Below, piece after piece: positions 9,781 through 18,613 of a stretch of 35,043 bases of DNA; positions within the stretch are counted from its first letter, which is position 1; every line of letters begins with the position of its first letter. The DNA is taken from NCBI GenBank assembly GCA_913056365.1, contig CAJXLT010000022.1, positions 1 to 35,043 of the forward strand, in the 5' to 3' direction. The notes beneath the pieces were generated by a model that made no database searches, was not told the origin of the DNA, and worked only from the letters and a program-made list of their open reading frames with translations. Position numbers and translations under genes: made by a program. The DNA is from an uncultured Paenibacillaceae bacterium. GTDB lineage: Bacteria > Bacillota > Bacilli > Paenibacillales > K13.

Positions 9781-11076
9781 ATGACAGAAACGCAATATTT
9801 GTCAGGGAACTCTCGCGGCACTTTTATGCGACAAGACACAGCGGTGATACTGAAGAGGTTCTACTTGATTGAGCAGGCAAGCATTATTGGGCAAGCCGGT
9901 TGGCTGGCTGAAATTCCATATTTTGAAATGAAAACGCTTCTTCCGAAAATGTTGTGGGAGGAAGCCATGACAGCAGACATGCTGCGTAAGCGCGTTATTG
10001 AGCTGCGCTTCCCTAGCCGAATGTTGGAAATCGGTACGGATCAGCCACTTGTGGACTATATTCGTTCCTGTTATCTGGCACCGAATGCCATAGCCTACAT
10101 GATGGGGTTATCTAGATTAATCAAGCCAGCATTACGCTCCGCTTATCAAACCTACTTGAATGTAGCGGATGAGATTGGCGATGGACCTACGTACCGGTTC
10201 CTTCGCGTCGCCATTGAAGAGAAGTCTCGACATATCGATACCTTGGAGAAGTTTATTGCATCGGTCATCGGGGATGTGCCGCAAGAAGAAATTGAACAAG
10301 CGGACGCCTGGATCCAGCAGCAGGATTTATGGTTGCAGAAGGTTGGGGGATTCGGACTGGAAGCGCCGAATGCGATTACGATCGAGCCTCTGACGCATAA
10401 ATACGAGCCAGCTGAAGTTCCGGCAAGAGAAGAAAGCTTTCACAAGGTTCGGTTCTATTGGCCAGACATCGTCGATTCTACTTTTCCATATGGCAATGGC
10501 ATGCAGCTGCAGCTGCGAAGCGCAGTCAGCCATTTCAATGAAGTATGGGCCGTTGAGACAGGAGGCTTTATCTTATACACCTTTGCTGAGGAGTTGGGAT
10601 GGTCGTTTGTATTCGACGCAGCCAGATGGGTATATGATGAAAGTCGGCACGTCAGGATGGGGTATGATCGTCTCGTTTCATGGGGATACGAAGATCATGA
10701 ATTACCACTCGGAACCTACATTTATGATTCGTCCAAGGGCCAAGATCCGATCTATCGGTTGGGCATGCTGTTCTATTTCGAATCGAAGAATATCGGCAAG
10801 AAAATCGACCGGATCAAAAACTTCGAACGGATGCAGGATCGCATGAGCCAGCATGACATGGATTTTGATTGGGCAGATGAAACGATTCATACGGGTTACG
10901 GGAAAACGTGGTTGTCTGAAGTGTTGAAAAATCGGGGCCAGGACCCGGACGATTACAGCCATGTCAAGAATGAATGCGAGCGCCTCGTAAGTAAGGTAGT
11001 GGAATCTGTTACAGAACAAGAAATTGATGAAATAAAGCAAATTGCGAGTCGTATGATCACCAGACAGACGCAATAA
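9781..11076 (+). CDS. Two-domain ferritin-like (putative diiron) protein of unknown function
   Basis: A 431-residue, mainly helical soluble protein that I do not recognise by name. The C-terminal half shows the full diiron four-helix pattern: a Glu in HFNEVWAVE (E254 or E259), ExxH in DESRH (E287/H290), E334 in FYFESKN and ExxH in DETIH (E367/H370). The N-terminal half looks like a second, partly degenerate bundle: E31, E60/E61, E131 and EEKSRH (E146/E147, H151). This recalls DUF455/MiaE-like ferritin folds, which include oxygenases. ATG 9781 has AAGGAG at 11 bases; GTG 9769 overlaps that site. It is the first gene of an operon with ribokinase and a ribose-type ABC transporter, so a role in oxidising an unusual pentose derivative is possible but unproven. 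Confidence 0.65.
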   Translation: MTETQYLSGNSRGTFMRQDTAVILKRFYLIEQASIIGQAGWLAEIPYFEMKTLLPKMLWEEAMTADMLRKRVIELRFPSRMLEIGTDQPLVDYIRSCYLAPNAIAYMMGLSRLIKPALRSAYQTYLNVADEIGDGPTYRFLRVAIEEKSRHIDTLEKFIASVIGDVPQEEIEQADAWIQQQDLWLQKVGGFGLEAPNAITIEPLTHKYEPAEVPAREESFHKVRFYWPDIVDSTFPYGNGMQLQLRSAVSHFNEVWAVETGGFILYTFAEELGWSFVFDAARWVYDESRHVRMGYDRLVSWGYEDHELPLGTYIYDSSKGQDPIYRLGMLFYFESKNIGKKIDRIKNFERMQDRMSQHDMDFDWADETIHTGYGKTWLSEVLKNRGQDPDDYSHVKNECERLVSKVVESVTEQEIDEIKQIASRMITRQTQ

Positions 11077-11109
11077 GGAGCACGATATCAAGACAAGGGG
11101 GATCGATCA

Positions 11110-12063
11110 ATGGGCGGGAAAGCGCGAGTAACGGTTATAGGAAGCTATAATGTAGGTTTAGTCGTCAATGCAGAACGATTGCCCGCATGGGGGGAGACTC
11201 TGTTTGGCAATGGATTTAGCGAAGGCCCGGGTGGGAAAGGCTCGAATCAAGCGGTAGCCGCTTCGAGACTCGGCGGGGATGTGAGCTTCATTGGGTGCGT
11301 GGGCACGGATCGTTATGGAGACGATGCCATTAGCATGTTGAAGAACGAGTGTATTGATTTGACCTATTTGAAGCGAACGGCTGCGTCCATGACAGGGGTT
11401 GGCTTTGTATTCCTCAACAAGCTTGGTGATAACTGCATTATTGTAGATCCCGGTGCCAATTTGGCATTAATGATTGAGGACATTGATCGAGCCGCACAAG
11501 CGATAGAACAGTCAGATGTGCTGCTGTTTCAGCTTGAATGCCAATTGGATACCGTTCGACATGGCATGCAAACCGCTTGGAAGAAAGGCAAGGTTGTAAT
11601 CTTAAACCCGGCACCCGCTCAAGAACAACTGGATGATTTGCTGAGGTACGCTACTTATGTGACACCGAATGAGTCGGAATTAAAGATGATGAACGGCTTG
11701 CCGCCGGAGCAAGAGATCGGCATGGAGGAATGTGTGCAGTTGGGCCGTAACATTATAGCGAAGGGGCCGGAAGCCGTCATCGTTACGATGGGCGAACGTG
11801 GAGCGCTCATCATTCTGGAGGACACCAGTTACACGCTCCCGCCAATTGCAGTAGACGCGGTGGATACAACGGGAGCCGGCGATTCGTTCAATGCGGCATT
11901 GGCTGTCTCATTGGCAGAAGGCAAATCCTTGGCTGATGCAGCAGCGTATGCCTGCGCAGTTGGCGCGTATACAGTAACTGGCAGAGAAGTCATTCCAGCT
12001 TTGCCTACTCGGGAGCAGATGGAGGTATTTCTTGCCGCTATGAAGGAGAAGTCCGATGAATGA
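11110..12063 (+). CDS. rbsK: Ribokinase (PfkB family)
   Basis: Phosphorylates D-ribose, or a related pentose or nucleoside, with ATP after uptake. The 317-residue protein shows the PfkB signatures: GPGGKGSNQAVAASRLGG near residues 39-56 and DTTGAGDS near 252-259, with D258 as catalytic base. AAGGGGG precedes ATG 11110. It overlaps the following rbsA by eight bases, indicating translational coupling. Exact sugar specificity is not shown by sequence, and the unusual operon partners leave room for a substrate other than ribose. Confidence 0.88.
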   Translation: MGGKARVTVIGSYNVGLVVNAERLPAWGETLFGNGFSEGPGGKGSNQAVAASRLGGDVSFIGCVGTDRYGDDAISMLKNECIDLTYLKRTAASMTGVGFVFLNKLGDNCIIVDPGANLALMIEDIDRAAQAIEQSDVLLFQLECQLDTVRHGMQTAWKKGKVVILNPAPAQEQLDDLLRYATYVTPNESELKMMNGLPPEQEIGMEECVQLGRNIIAKGPEAVIVTMGERGALIILEDTSYTLPPIAVDAVDTTGAGDSFNAALAVSLAEGKSLADAAAYACAVGAYTVTGREVIPALPTREQMEVFLAAMKEKSDE

Positions 12064-13576
12064 AGTCGAATTGCTGAGGATGGAAAACATCTGCAAATCA
12101 TTCGGTCCAAATGTGATTCTTAAGGATGTTCATTTCACGCTGATGCCGGGACAAGTACATGCGTTGCTTGGGGCAAATGGGGCAGGCAAGTCCACGTTAA
12201 TGAAGATCATCTCCGGTGTATACAGCTTGGATACAGGTACAATCCGGATTCACGGCAATAAGGTAACGATCCAATCGCCAGCAGATGCGAAACGGTATGG
12301 CGTGAGCATAATCCATCAGGAGCTTAGCCTTGTGCCCGAAATGACGGTAGCCGAGAATATTTATCTGGGCAAGGAAGGCAGCGCAGTCTCAGCAGGTGCG
12401 ATTTTTTCCAAGGGCAATTTGGAAGCGCAGACGAAGCAATTGTTGGAGAAGTACGGCATCCCTCTGGACGCTAGAGTCAAGGTGCGGGACTTGTCGATTG
12501 GCCACCAGCAATTAGTAGAGATTATGAAAGCAGTCTCAGATGAGTCAGACATATTGATCATGGATGAACCGACAGCAACGTTGACTACAGGTGAAACCGA
12601 GCAGTTATTTGCCGTAATACGTTCTTTGAAGATGAAGGGAATTGGAATCGTATACATTTCACACAGACTGGATGAGATTCAGGAAATTTGCGATTACGTC
12701 TCGATTTTGAAGGATGGACGAAATACGGCAGAAGGAAGGATTCAAGACTTCAGCAGTGAGAAGATCATTGAGCAGATGATCGGAAAACAACTTGACAGCT
12801 ATTATCCAACATCCGATCGGGTACCGGGAGAGACGGTTCTAGCCTTGTCCAATGTAACGAAAGGCCGTGTGTTGAATCAGGTGAATGTACAGCTTCGTGA
12901 AGGCGAAGTGTTAGGGCTGTTCGGCTTACTTGGCGCAGGGCAGACAGAATTGCTAAAGGTTGTGTTCGGCGCGGAAAGTTATGACGAAGGAGAGATCTTG
13001 GTACACAATCAGGCAGTGACTCTGGATACACCGGCAAAGGCAAAGGCTCAAGGCATTGCACTAGTCACGGAGAACCGGAAAGAAGAGGGGCTTATTCTGG
13101 AGCAAGGCACGGCTTCGAACATAGCCCTCGCTTCCATGAAGTCGCTCTCGCAATGGGGATTGAAGAAGGATGCTAAGATTCGATCTGTCGCTAACCGATA
13201 TGTAGAAACATTAAACATTAAGTTAAGTACGATTCGAGAGCCGATCAAAAACTTAAGCGGCGGCAATCAGCAAAAAGCGATATTGGGAAAATGGCTCTAT
13301 ACGGAACCGAAAATTGTGCTCCTGAGCGAACCAACAAGAGGAATTGATATAGGCGCTCGATCGGAAATCTATCATTTGCTGTCTAACTTGGCTGATCAGG
13401 GAAGAGCTGTCTTGGTAGCATCCAGCGATGCGGATGAGATCCTTGGCATGTGCGACCGCATTCTCGTTATGTTCAAGGGAAGCGTGATCGCTGAGGTCAA
13501 GCGGGAAGAGGCCAATGAGGAATTGCTAATGGAATACGCATCAGGAGCAAGGGACAAGAAAGAGGTGAAACGATGA
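12056..13576 (+). CDS. rbsA: Ribose-type sugar ABC transporter ATPase, two-domain
   Basis: ATP-binding subunit of a CUT2 monosaccharide importer. The 506-residue protein is a fused pair of ABC domains. The first has Walker A GANGAGKST (39-47), signature LSIGHQQ and Walker B ILIMDEPTA. The second has a degenerate Walker A (GLLGAGQTE) and signature LSGGNQQ, the usual RbsA asymmetry. It overlaps rbsK by eight bases and rbsC by four (ATGA). Confidence 0.93.
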   Translation: MNEVELLRMENICKSFGPNVILKDVHFTLMPGQVHALLGANGAGKSTLMKIISGVYSLDTGTIRIHGNKVTIQSPADAKRYGVSIIHQELSLVPEMTVAENIYLGKEGSAVSAGAIFSKGNLEAQTKQLLEKYGIPLDARVKVRDLSIGHQQLVEIMKAVSDESDILIMDEPTATLTTGETEQLFAVIRSLKMKGIGIVYISHRLDEIQEICDYVSILKDGRNTAEGRIQDFSSEKIIEQMIGKQLDSYYPTSDRVPGETVLALSNVTKGRVLNQVNVQLREGEVLGLFGLLGAGQTELLKVVFGAESYDEGEILVHNQAVTLDTPAKAKAQGIALVTENRKEEGLILEQGTASNIALASMKSLSQWGLKKDAKIRSVANRYVETLNIKLSTIREPIKNLSGGNQQKAILGKWLYTEPKIVLLSEPTRGIDIGARSEIYHLLSNLADQGRAVLVASSDADEILGMCDRILVMFKGSVIAEVKREEANEELLMEYASGARDKKEVKR

Positions 13577-14544
13577 CAACATCATCATCCAGTGCAGCAA
13601 ATCGGGCACCAAGATATCTTCAATTTATTCAAACCTATGGGATGTTGCTTATTTTATTGCTAGTAGTGGCGATTTTCTCTATGCTCAGTCCAAATTTCTT
13701 CACTACTGGGAACTTGATTAATATTTTCAGGCAGGTATCGATTATCGGGATTATTGCTGTCGGTCAGACACTGGTCATCTTGACAGCAGGGATTGATTTG
13801 TCCGTTGGCAGCATCGTCGGACTGGCCGGTGCAGTTTCAGCCAGTGTGACACTAGGGACTGGTAATCCGTTGTTCGGCGTATTGGCGGGGCTGCTCACAG
13901 GCGCAGCGGTCGGGTTGTTCAATGGCGTCATGGTCTCTTACTTTAAGCTGACGCCATTTATCGTCACGCTAGCTACGATGACAGGCGTCGCAGGAATAAC
14001 GCTCGTCTATACGAACGGAAACCCTATTATTGTATCTGAGCCGGTGTACAAGTTTATCGGTCAGGGATATATAGGTCCTGTACCATTCCCGGTAGTATTG
14101 CTAGTACTCGTGTACCTGCTCTTCTTTTTCATCCTGCGCAAAACCGTACATGGCCATTATATTTATTCGATTGGCGGGAACGAGAAAGCATCCATTCTTG
14201 CCGGGATTCAGGTGAAGAAACACAAAGTGATCGTCTATACGGTCTCCGGCTTGCTTGCAGGGCTTGCAGCCGTCATCTTGAGCGCCCGGCTGTCGGCAGC
14301 CACACCGGTTGCCGGAACTGGCTACGAGCTGGATGCGATTGCCGCGGTTATCCTTGGCGGGACGAGCTTGTTTGGCGGGAAAGGGGGTGTAGGGGGAACA
14401 TTAATAGGCGTTCTCTTACTAGGAGTCTTGACTACGGGCATGAATTTGATCAATGTGTCGCCCTTCTATCAGGATGTGGTGAAAGGTGCAATTGTACTAG
14501 TGGCCGTATTGTTAGATCGATTCATCAACGCAGATTCACAATAA
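13573..14544 (+). CDS. rbsC: Ribose-type sugar ABC transporter permease
   Basis: CUT2-family membrane subunit of 323 residues with eight to ten hydrophobic segments. It contains the family-typical VGQTLVILTAGIDLSVGS and ILGGTSLFGGKGG segments. It starts within the rbsA stop (ATGA overlap), and the binding-protein gene follows after 22 bases. Acts with RbsA and RbsB. Confidence 0.93.
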   Translation: MTTSSSSAANRAPRYLQFIQTYGMLLILLLVVAIFSMLSPNFFTTGNLINIFRQVSIIGIIAVGQTLVILTAGIDLSVGSIVGLAGAVSASVTLGTGNPLFGVLAGLLTGAAVGLFNGVMVSYFKLTPFIVTLATMTGVAGITLVYTNGNPIIVSEPVYKFIGQGYIGPVPFPVVLLVLVYLLFFFILRKTVHGHYIYSIGGNEKASILAGIQVKKHKVIVYTVSGLLAGLAAVILSARLSAATPVAGTGYELDAIAAVILGGTSLFGGKGGVGGTLIGVLLLGVLTTGMNLINVSPFYQDVVKGAIVLVAVLLDRFINADSQ

Positions 14545-14566
14545 CGATTTAGGGGGATATACACCA

Positions 14567-15559
14567 ATGAAGAAGACAGTGGTTGCGATGTTGCTGGTAC
14601 TCATGTTTGTAATCAGTGCATGCTCGAACAATCCATCCAATCAAAATGCAGGTTCCGGCGGCAACACAGCAGAACCGACGGAAGCGAACCAGAGTGAAGG
14701 AACGGATGCAGTGAAGATTGGCTATGTGATCAACACGTTGAACAATCCGTTCTTTGTATCCGTGAAAGAAGCAGCGGAGAAGGAAGCTGAGGAAGTAGGC
14801 GCCGACCTCTCCGTTGTGAACGCCAACAATGATCTGGCGACACAGTTAAGCGGAGTAGAGGATTTGATCCAGCAAGGGATCGATGTGTTAATTCTTGATC
14901 CTGTCGACAGTGCTGGAGCGCTGCCTGCTATCCAGGCTGCCAACGATGCAGGTGTGAAAGTAATTACAACCGGTCGCATGGTGGACGGTGCTGATATTAT
15001 TACACATCTTGGCTATAACGAAGTCAAGCACGGAACAGAGGCGGGTAAGTTTCTAGCTGATGCGCTTGGAGGTTCAGGCAAAGTTGTCGAGCTACAAGGT
15101 GTAATGGGAACAAGTACGGCGCAAGAGCGGAGTCAAGGCTTCCAGGAAGCGATGGCTGAATATCCGGATATCGAAATTTTGTCCAGCCAATCAGCGAATT
15201 TCGACCGGGCAGAAGGCTTGACGGTCATGGAGAACATCCTGCAAGCGCACAGCGAGATTGATGGCGTGTATGCAGCGAATGATGAGATGGCACTCGGAGC
15301 CCTGCAGGCGATAGAAGGGGCTAATCGCGAAGGTATCGTAATTGTTGGCAACGATGGTACAACAGATGCTCTGGAAGCGATACAAGCCGGAAGAATAGTG
15401 GGTACAATGGCCATTTATCCAAACCAGTACGGGGAAAAAGCTATACAGATCGCGTTGCAGGTTGCCAATGGTGAACAAGTGGATGCTATGATTGAGCTTC
15501 CTTCTATATTCGTTTCCTCAGATAACGTGGAAGAGGCTTTGGCAGAAGTGCAGAAATAA
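14567..15559 (+). CDS. rbsB: Ribose-type sugar-binding lipoprotein
   Basis: Extracellular substrate-binding lipoprotein of the CUT2 importer, 330 residues. A short signal peptide ends in the lipobox ISAC with C19 lipidated, then a Gly/Asn/Glu-rich linker to about residue 48. The periplasmic-binding-protein type 1 fold starts at VKIGYVINTLNNPFF and includes LILDPVDS and the hinge region near VYAANDEMALGAL. AGGGGG precedes the ATG. Its position with rbsK/A/C/D points to ribose or a close pentose. Confidence 0.92.
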   Translation: MKKTVVAMLLVLMFVISACSNNPSNQNAGSGGNTAEPTEANQSEGTDAVKIGYVINTLNNPFFVSVKEAAEKEAEEVGADLSVVNANNDLATQLSGVEDLIQQGIDVLILDPVDSAGALPAIQAANDAGVKVITTGRMVDGADIITHLGYNEVKHGTEAGKFLADALGGSGKVVELQGVMGTSTAQERSQGFQEAMAEYPDIEILSSQSANFDRAEGLTVMENILQAHSEIDGVYAANDEMALGALQAIEGANREGIVIVGNDGTTDALEAIQAGRIVGTMAIYPNQYGEKAIQIALQVANGEQVDAMIELPSIFVSSDNVEEALAEVQK

Positions 15560-15602
15560 TCATCCATTCATCCGTGAACATCTAATAGGAGGAGAGACGA
15601 GC

Positions 15603-16058
15603 ATGAAGAAAAGCAGGATACTGAACAAACAATTGAACGATGTGATTGCCGGCATGGGACATGGAGATTGGATCATTGTGTGTGATGCAGGATTTCCGAT
15701 TCCGGATTCCGTGCGCAGAGTGGATTTGGCCATCCAACCGGATTTGCCTGACTTAGAAACGGTGCTGCGGTTGATCTCTGAGGATTTTATCACGGAAAAG
15801 GTGTATTATGCCGCAGAAGTACCTCAATACAATCAACCGCTGCTTAAGAAGGTTGAGCAAATATTCCACGGAATCGAGCTGGATACTATGCCGCATGAAA
15901 AGCTTCTGTCAGAGGCGGCATACAAAGCCAAAGCAGTGGTAAGAACTGGAGCGTTCGATCCGTATGGCAACATTATTTTGCAATCGGGTGTGGATGCGCC
16001 CAAGTGGTTCGACAAAGAAGGGGTTCTGGTACCGGACGCTTACAAGGATAAGGTATAA
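15603..16058 (+). CDS. rbsD: D-ribose pyranase family protein (RbsD/FucU)
   Basis: Interconverts the pyranose and furanose forms of ribose so that RbsK can use it; 151 residues. The N-terminal GHGDWIIVCDAGFPIP segment carries the family catalytic H20 and the Asp. The C-terminal region with VVRTGAF and PYGNIIL also fits. I chose ATG 15603 because AGGAGG precedes it and it matches the family N-terminus; an earlier in-frame ATG lies inside rbsB. Last gene of the operon. In many ribose operons rbsD is early; here it is last. Confidence 0.9.
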   Translation: MKKSRILNKQLNDVIAGMGHGDWIIVCDAGFPIPDSVRRVDLAIQPDLPDLETVLRLISEDFITEKVYYAAEVPQYNQPLLKKVEQIFHGIELDTMPHEKLLSEAAYKAKAVVRTGAFDPYGNIILQSGVDAPKWFDKEGVLVPDAYKDKV

Positions 16059-16087
16059 GAATCAGGCATTGTTGACCATCCGTTCAC

Positions 16088-16135
16088 AACCGAAGGGGAG
16101 ATCTGGCAGGTGCTGGATCCCCTCTTCGGTTTTTT
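16088..16135 (+). terminator. Terminator of the rbs operon
   Basis: AACCGAA and TTCGGTT enclose a further nine-position stem (GGGGAGATC with GATCCCCTC, one mismatch, one wobble), followed by six T at 16130-16135. Confidence 0.88.
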
Positions 16136-16196
16136 GCATGAAGTGCATAAACGGCTGGGTGAGTTGGCACCTTAACCCTATGGAGGTGGAAGGCAG

Positions 16197-16544
16197 ATGA
16201 CGAAAGCAGACAAGCCGCACAGCTCTCGGGAGGAACTGCTGCGCGCATGGGAACGCAATTTGCCGAGTGTGTTGAATGATACCGATCAAGCTCGAGTTGA
16301 TTTGGATCAGGGGGATGAGCGTGCGCTGCGCATCACAATCCAAACGGCCGGGCACACCGGGTATAATTTTGACTTTAAGTGTACGTATATGGATGATCGT
16401 GAAGTAGATGTGCAGCTCGTGGATGTGGAAAGTGAAGGCCAGTCGGTAGATGAGCGCAAGGAAGCGATTCAACAGCTCATTTCGGATTATGTACGTCATA
16501 TTCATGAATGTGCACAAGCGGTCGTTCCGGTAACACATGCATAA
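16197..16544 (+). CDS. Hypothetical protein, 115 residues
   Basis: I do not recognise this protein. It is soluble, acidic and without signal peptide or membrane segment. The N-terminus (SSREELLRAWERNLPSVLND) looks helical. A central beta-like stretch (RITIQTAGHTGYNFDFKCTYMDDREVDVQLVDV) is followed by a C-terminal helix with an HIHEC segment. GGAGGTGG lies well spaced before ATG 16197, and codon use matches its neighbours, so I take it as real. The spore gene sspP begins 37 bases later, so a sporulation link is possible, though only from position. Confidence 0.7.
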   Translation: MTKADKPHSSREELLRAWERNLPSVLNDTDQARVDLDQGDERALRITIQTAGHTGYNFDFKCTYMDDREVDVQLVDVESEGQSVDERKEAIQQLISDYVRHIHECAQAVVPVTHA

Positions 16545-16581
16545 CATCTGGAGGAAAATAAAAGGTTGAGGTGAGCTAATA

Positions 16582-16731
16582 GTGTCTGATCATCGTCGTA
16601 ATCCTGACAATCCATATGAAATGACAAATCGGCAGGAACTGCCCCGTTCGCAAGGTCAGGAGCCGCTTGATGGCTCCAAGAAAGTGAAAAATCGCAACCA
16701 CTCACGGCAAAAGCAGCACACTGAGGGATAG
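16582..16731 (+). CDS. sspP: Small acid-soluble spore protein P
   Basis: A 49-residue protein whose C-terminal half (EPLDGSKKVKNRNHSRQKQH) closely matches the SspP proteins of Bacillus as I recall them (EPL-GSKKVKNRNHTRQKH). SspP is a minor spore-core protein made in the forespore. It starts at GTG 16582, eight bases after GAGGTG, and stops four bases before the next ATG. It is below the size many gene finders report. It supports an endospore-forming host and suggests forespore expression of this gene and perhaps the next. Confidence 0.85.
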   Translation: MSDHRRNPDNPYEMTNRQELPRSQGQEPLDGSKKVKNRNHSRQKQHTEG

Positions 16732-16734
16732 AAC

Positions 16735-17322
16735 ATGGATCCCAACGTGATCTGGAAAGCGGCCCTCTTGATCTTTTCCGGTTTTGTGCTACTGCGGCTG
16801 TCTGGAAGGAAATCCCTTTCCCAAATGACCGTCGCGACGACAGTGATCATGATCTCAATCGGCACGACTATTGTACAGCCGATTGGTAACGAGAATGTAT
16901 GGAATGCGATTCTGGCAGCAGCGTTGTTTATTGTATTCCTCGTGATCACTGAATGGCTCATCGTACGATTTAACGGTCTGGAGCGTGTGCTTACAGGCAT
17001 GGCGGTTCCAGTCATACAGGATGGGTTAGTTATTGAAAAAAATTTGCGCAAAATCCGTTTGACGGTGGACCAGCTGGAGATTCGCTTACGCGCCAAAGGA
17101 ATTGCGAATATGAGCGATGTCAAAACGGCGACGATCGAGTCGAACGGACAGATCGGCTACGAGCTGAAGGCTTACGCCAAGCCGTTGACGGTCGGGCAAT
17201 TTGAACAGGTGATGAAGCAAATGGGGTGGAACGGGCCGCCTCTAGAGGCGCAGCCGTCCCCTTTGTTCGATGAAGTAACGCTGAAGGAGCATCAGAAGGA
17301 GATTCCCTCCATGCTGCAATAG
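16735..17322 (+). CDS. DUF421 (YetF/YrbG-type) membrane protein
   Basis: A 195-residue member of the DUF421 family found in many copies in spore formers. The N-terminal half has three hydrophobic segments (about residues 5-20, 30-47 and 56-75). The cytosolic C-terminal domain (about 85-165) carries the family features LRKIRLTVDQLEIRLRAKG and the VKTATIESNGQIGYEL strand. Its ATG follows the sspP stop by three bases, with GAGGG as ribosome site, so the two are co-transcribed. Biochemical function of the family is poorly known. Confidence 0.88.
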   Translation: MDPNVIWKAALLIFSGFVLLRLSGRKSLSQMTVATTVIMISIGTTIVQPIGNENVWNAILAAALFIVFLVITEWLIVRFNGLERVLTGMAVPVIQDGLVIEKNLRKIRLTVDQLEIRLRAKGIANMSDVKTATIESNGQIGYELKAYAKPLTVGQFEQVMKQMGWNGPPLEAQPSPLFDEVTLKEHQKEIPSMLQ

Positions 17323-17328
17323 TTCAAG

Positions 17329-17368
17329 CAAGCGCTGTCGCATCCTAATCCACGGATTGCAGCGCTTG
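17329..17368. terminator. Possible bidirectional terminator
   Basis: CAAGCGCTG (17329-17337) and CAGCGCTTG (17360-17368) form a nine-pair stem between the convergent DUF421 and LCP genes. It overlaps the 3' end of the latter. The T runs are poor, so efficiency is doubtful. Confidence 0.35.
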
Positions 17369-18415
17369 TTTGACGTCTGCCAAATCTTCGTCTTCGATAT
17401 GAACATACGGATACTCCCAATAACCAGGGAAAGCAATGGTCTCTACCGATCCGTTAGACCAATCGTTGTAGAAATCTTTTGCCAAATTCATCATATCGGT
17501 CTGCCCCATATCTGTTTTTACATGTTGAGCCATAATCTCAATCAAGTTCAGAACCTTCGGCAAGCTGTTCCACGATACTACCTTATCTACCAGCTTGGTA
17601 ATGACCTCTTGTTGTCTCCGGTTCCGGTCGAGATCACTGGAATCATATTGTTCTCCCCTTGAATCTTTGCGAAATCGTGCATAATTCAATGCTTGTTGTC
17701 CATTGACATCCTGTACGCCAGGCTCGAAGTATATGGCGGTACCGTCGGCTGAATCCTCCCAAACCATCATTCGTTGCACGTCGACTTCGATCCCCCCGAC
17801 AGCATCTACAAGCTCGGTGACTGTCTGGAAATTGACGAGAAAAGTATAATCAATCGGAATATCCAAGTAACCTTCTACAGTTTCTCGTAATACGACCATT
17901 CCTGAGCCAAGCAACTCTTCGTATACATGGAATTGACCAAGCTTAACCGTTTCCCCGGACAGCAGCTCAGGCTGGAGTCGAGATTGGGTCCTCGCTTGCA
18001 TGTATCCGTCTGCGAATACACTGTTGATCTTCACAGTTCGGTCTTCCAAGTTAGTAACTTTTAAGTCGCGGGGAAGTGACACGAGCTTGATCTTCTGCTT
18101 CTTAGGCATAATATGTGCGACCAAGATAGAATCGGTGTTGAGCATAAATACATCTCCCCGCATATCCAGACCGACAAGGAGAGCGTAAAAGTCATAGCGG
18201 GTTTCCTCAGTTTTGACAGGTGATGTGCGTTGTTTTTCTTGTGAGGAGATTTTCTCCCTCTGTTTATCTGACAAGATGGCATTGTCTGTGTCCGTAGGAA
18301 TATGTGCATCGTTCCACCAATGATTCAGTTGATAAGCTAGCCCCGTAGCGGCGAAGAGCATTCCAGCGACACAACAAATGCCGACAATAAGCCAAAATTT
18401 ACGTGATTTCCACAA
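17345..18415 (-). CDS. LytR-CpsA-Psr (LCP) family cell-wall glycopolymer ligase
   Basis: LCP proteins transfer undecaprenyl-linked teichoic acids or other glycopolymers to peptidoglycan on the outer face of the membrane. The protein (about 356 residues) has an N-terminal transmembrane helix (WLIVGICCVAGMLFAATGLA) and an extracellular LCP domain. Domain features visible are LVGLDMRGD, NTDSILVAHI, SLPRDLKV, the NYARFRKD segment and the DLDRNRRQQEVI arginine motif. The start is uncertain: TTG 18415 has GGGGTG seven bases upstream, which I prefer, while TTG 18430 lacks a ribosome site. Not assignable to a specific TagT/U/V from sequence alone. Confidence 0.88.
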   Translation of the reverse strand: MWKSRKFWLIVGICCVAGMLFAATGLAYQLNHWWNDAHIPTDTDNAILSDKQREKISSQEKQRTSPVKTEETRYDFYALLVGLDMRGDVFMLNTDSILVAHIMPKKQKIKLVSLPRDLKVTNLEDRTVKINSVFADGYMQARTQSRLQPELLSGETVKLGQFHVYEELLGSGMVVLRETVEGYLDIPIDYTFLVNFQTVTELVDAVGGIEVDVQRMMVWEDSADGTAIYFEPGVQDVNGQQALNYARFRKDSRGEQYDSSDLDRNRRQQEVITKLVDKVVSWNSLPKVLNLIEIMAQHVKTDMGQTDMMNLAKDFYNDWSNGSVETIAFPGYWEYPYVHIEDEDLADVKQALQSVD

Positions 18416-18538
18416 AACTAAACACCCCAAATCAAGAAGTGAGCAGGCATACGATCATATGTAGGAGAGATGCCCATCGATTGTTGCTGTAGTATTAGAC
18501 GAACCAACCGACAGGAAAGTTCCGGGAAAATAAAAGGA

Positions 18539-18567
18539 TTGATTTTTCATGTCGAACCAATTAGGAT
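18539..18567 (+). promoter_or_regulatory. Possible promoter of the lipoprotein gene
   Basis: TTGATT (18539-18544), a 17-base spacer and TAGGAT (18562-18567), 46 bases before the ATG. The -10 is a modest match. Confidence 0.4.
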
Positions 18568-18613
18568 AAGAAGATGTGAATTGCTAAAAAAAAGGGAGTT
18601 AGGAGAGAATCAT

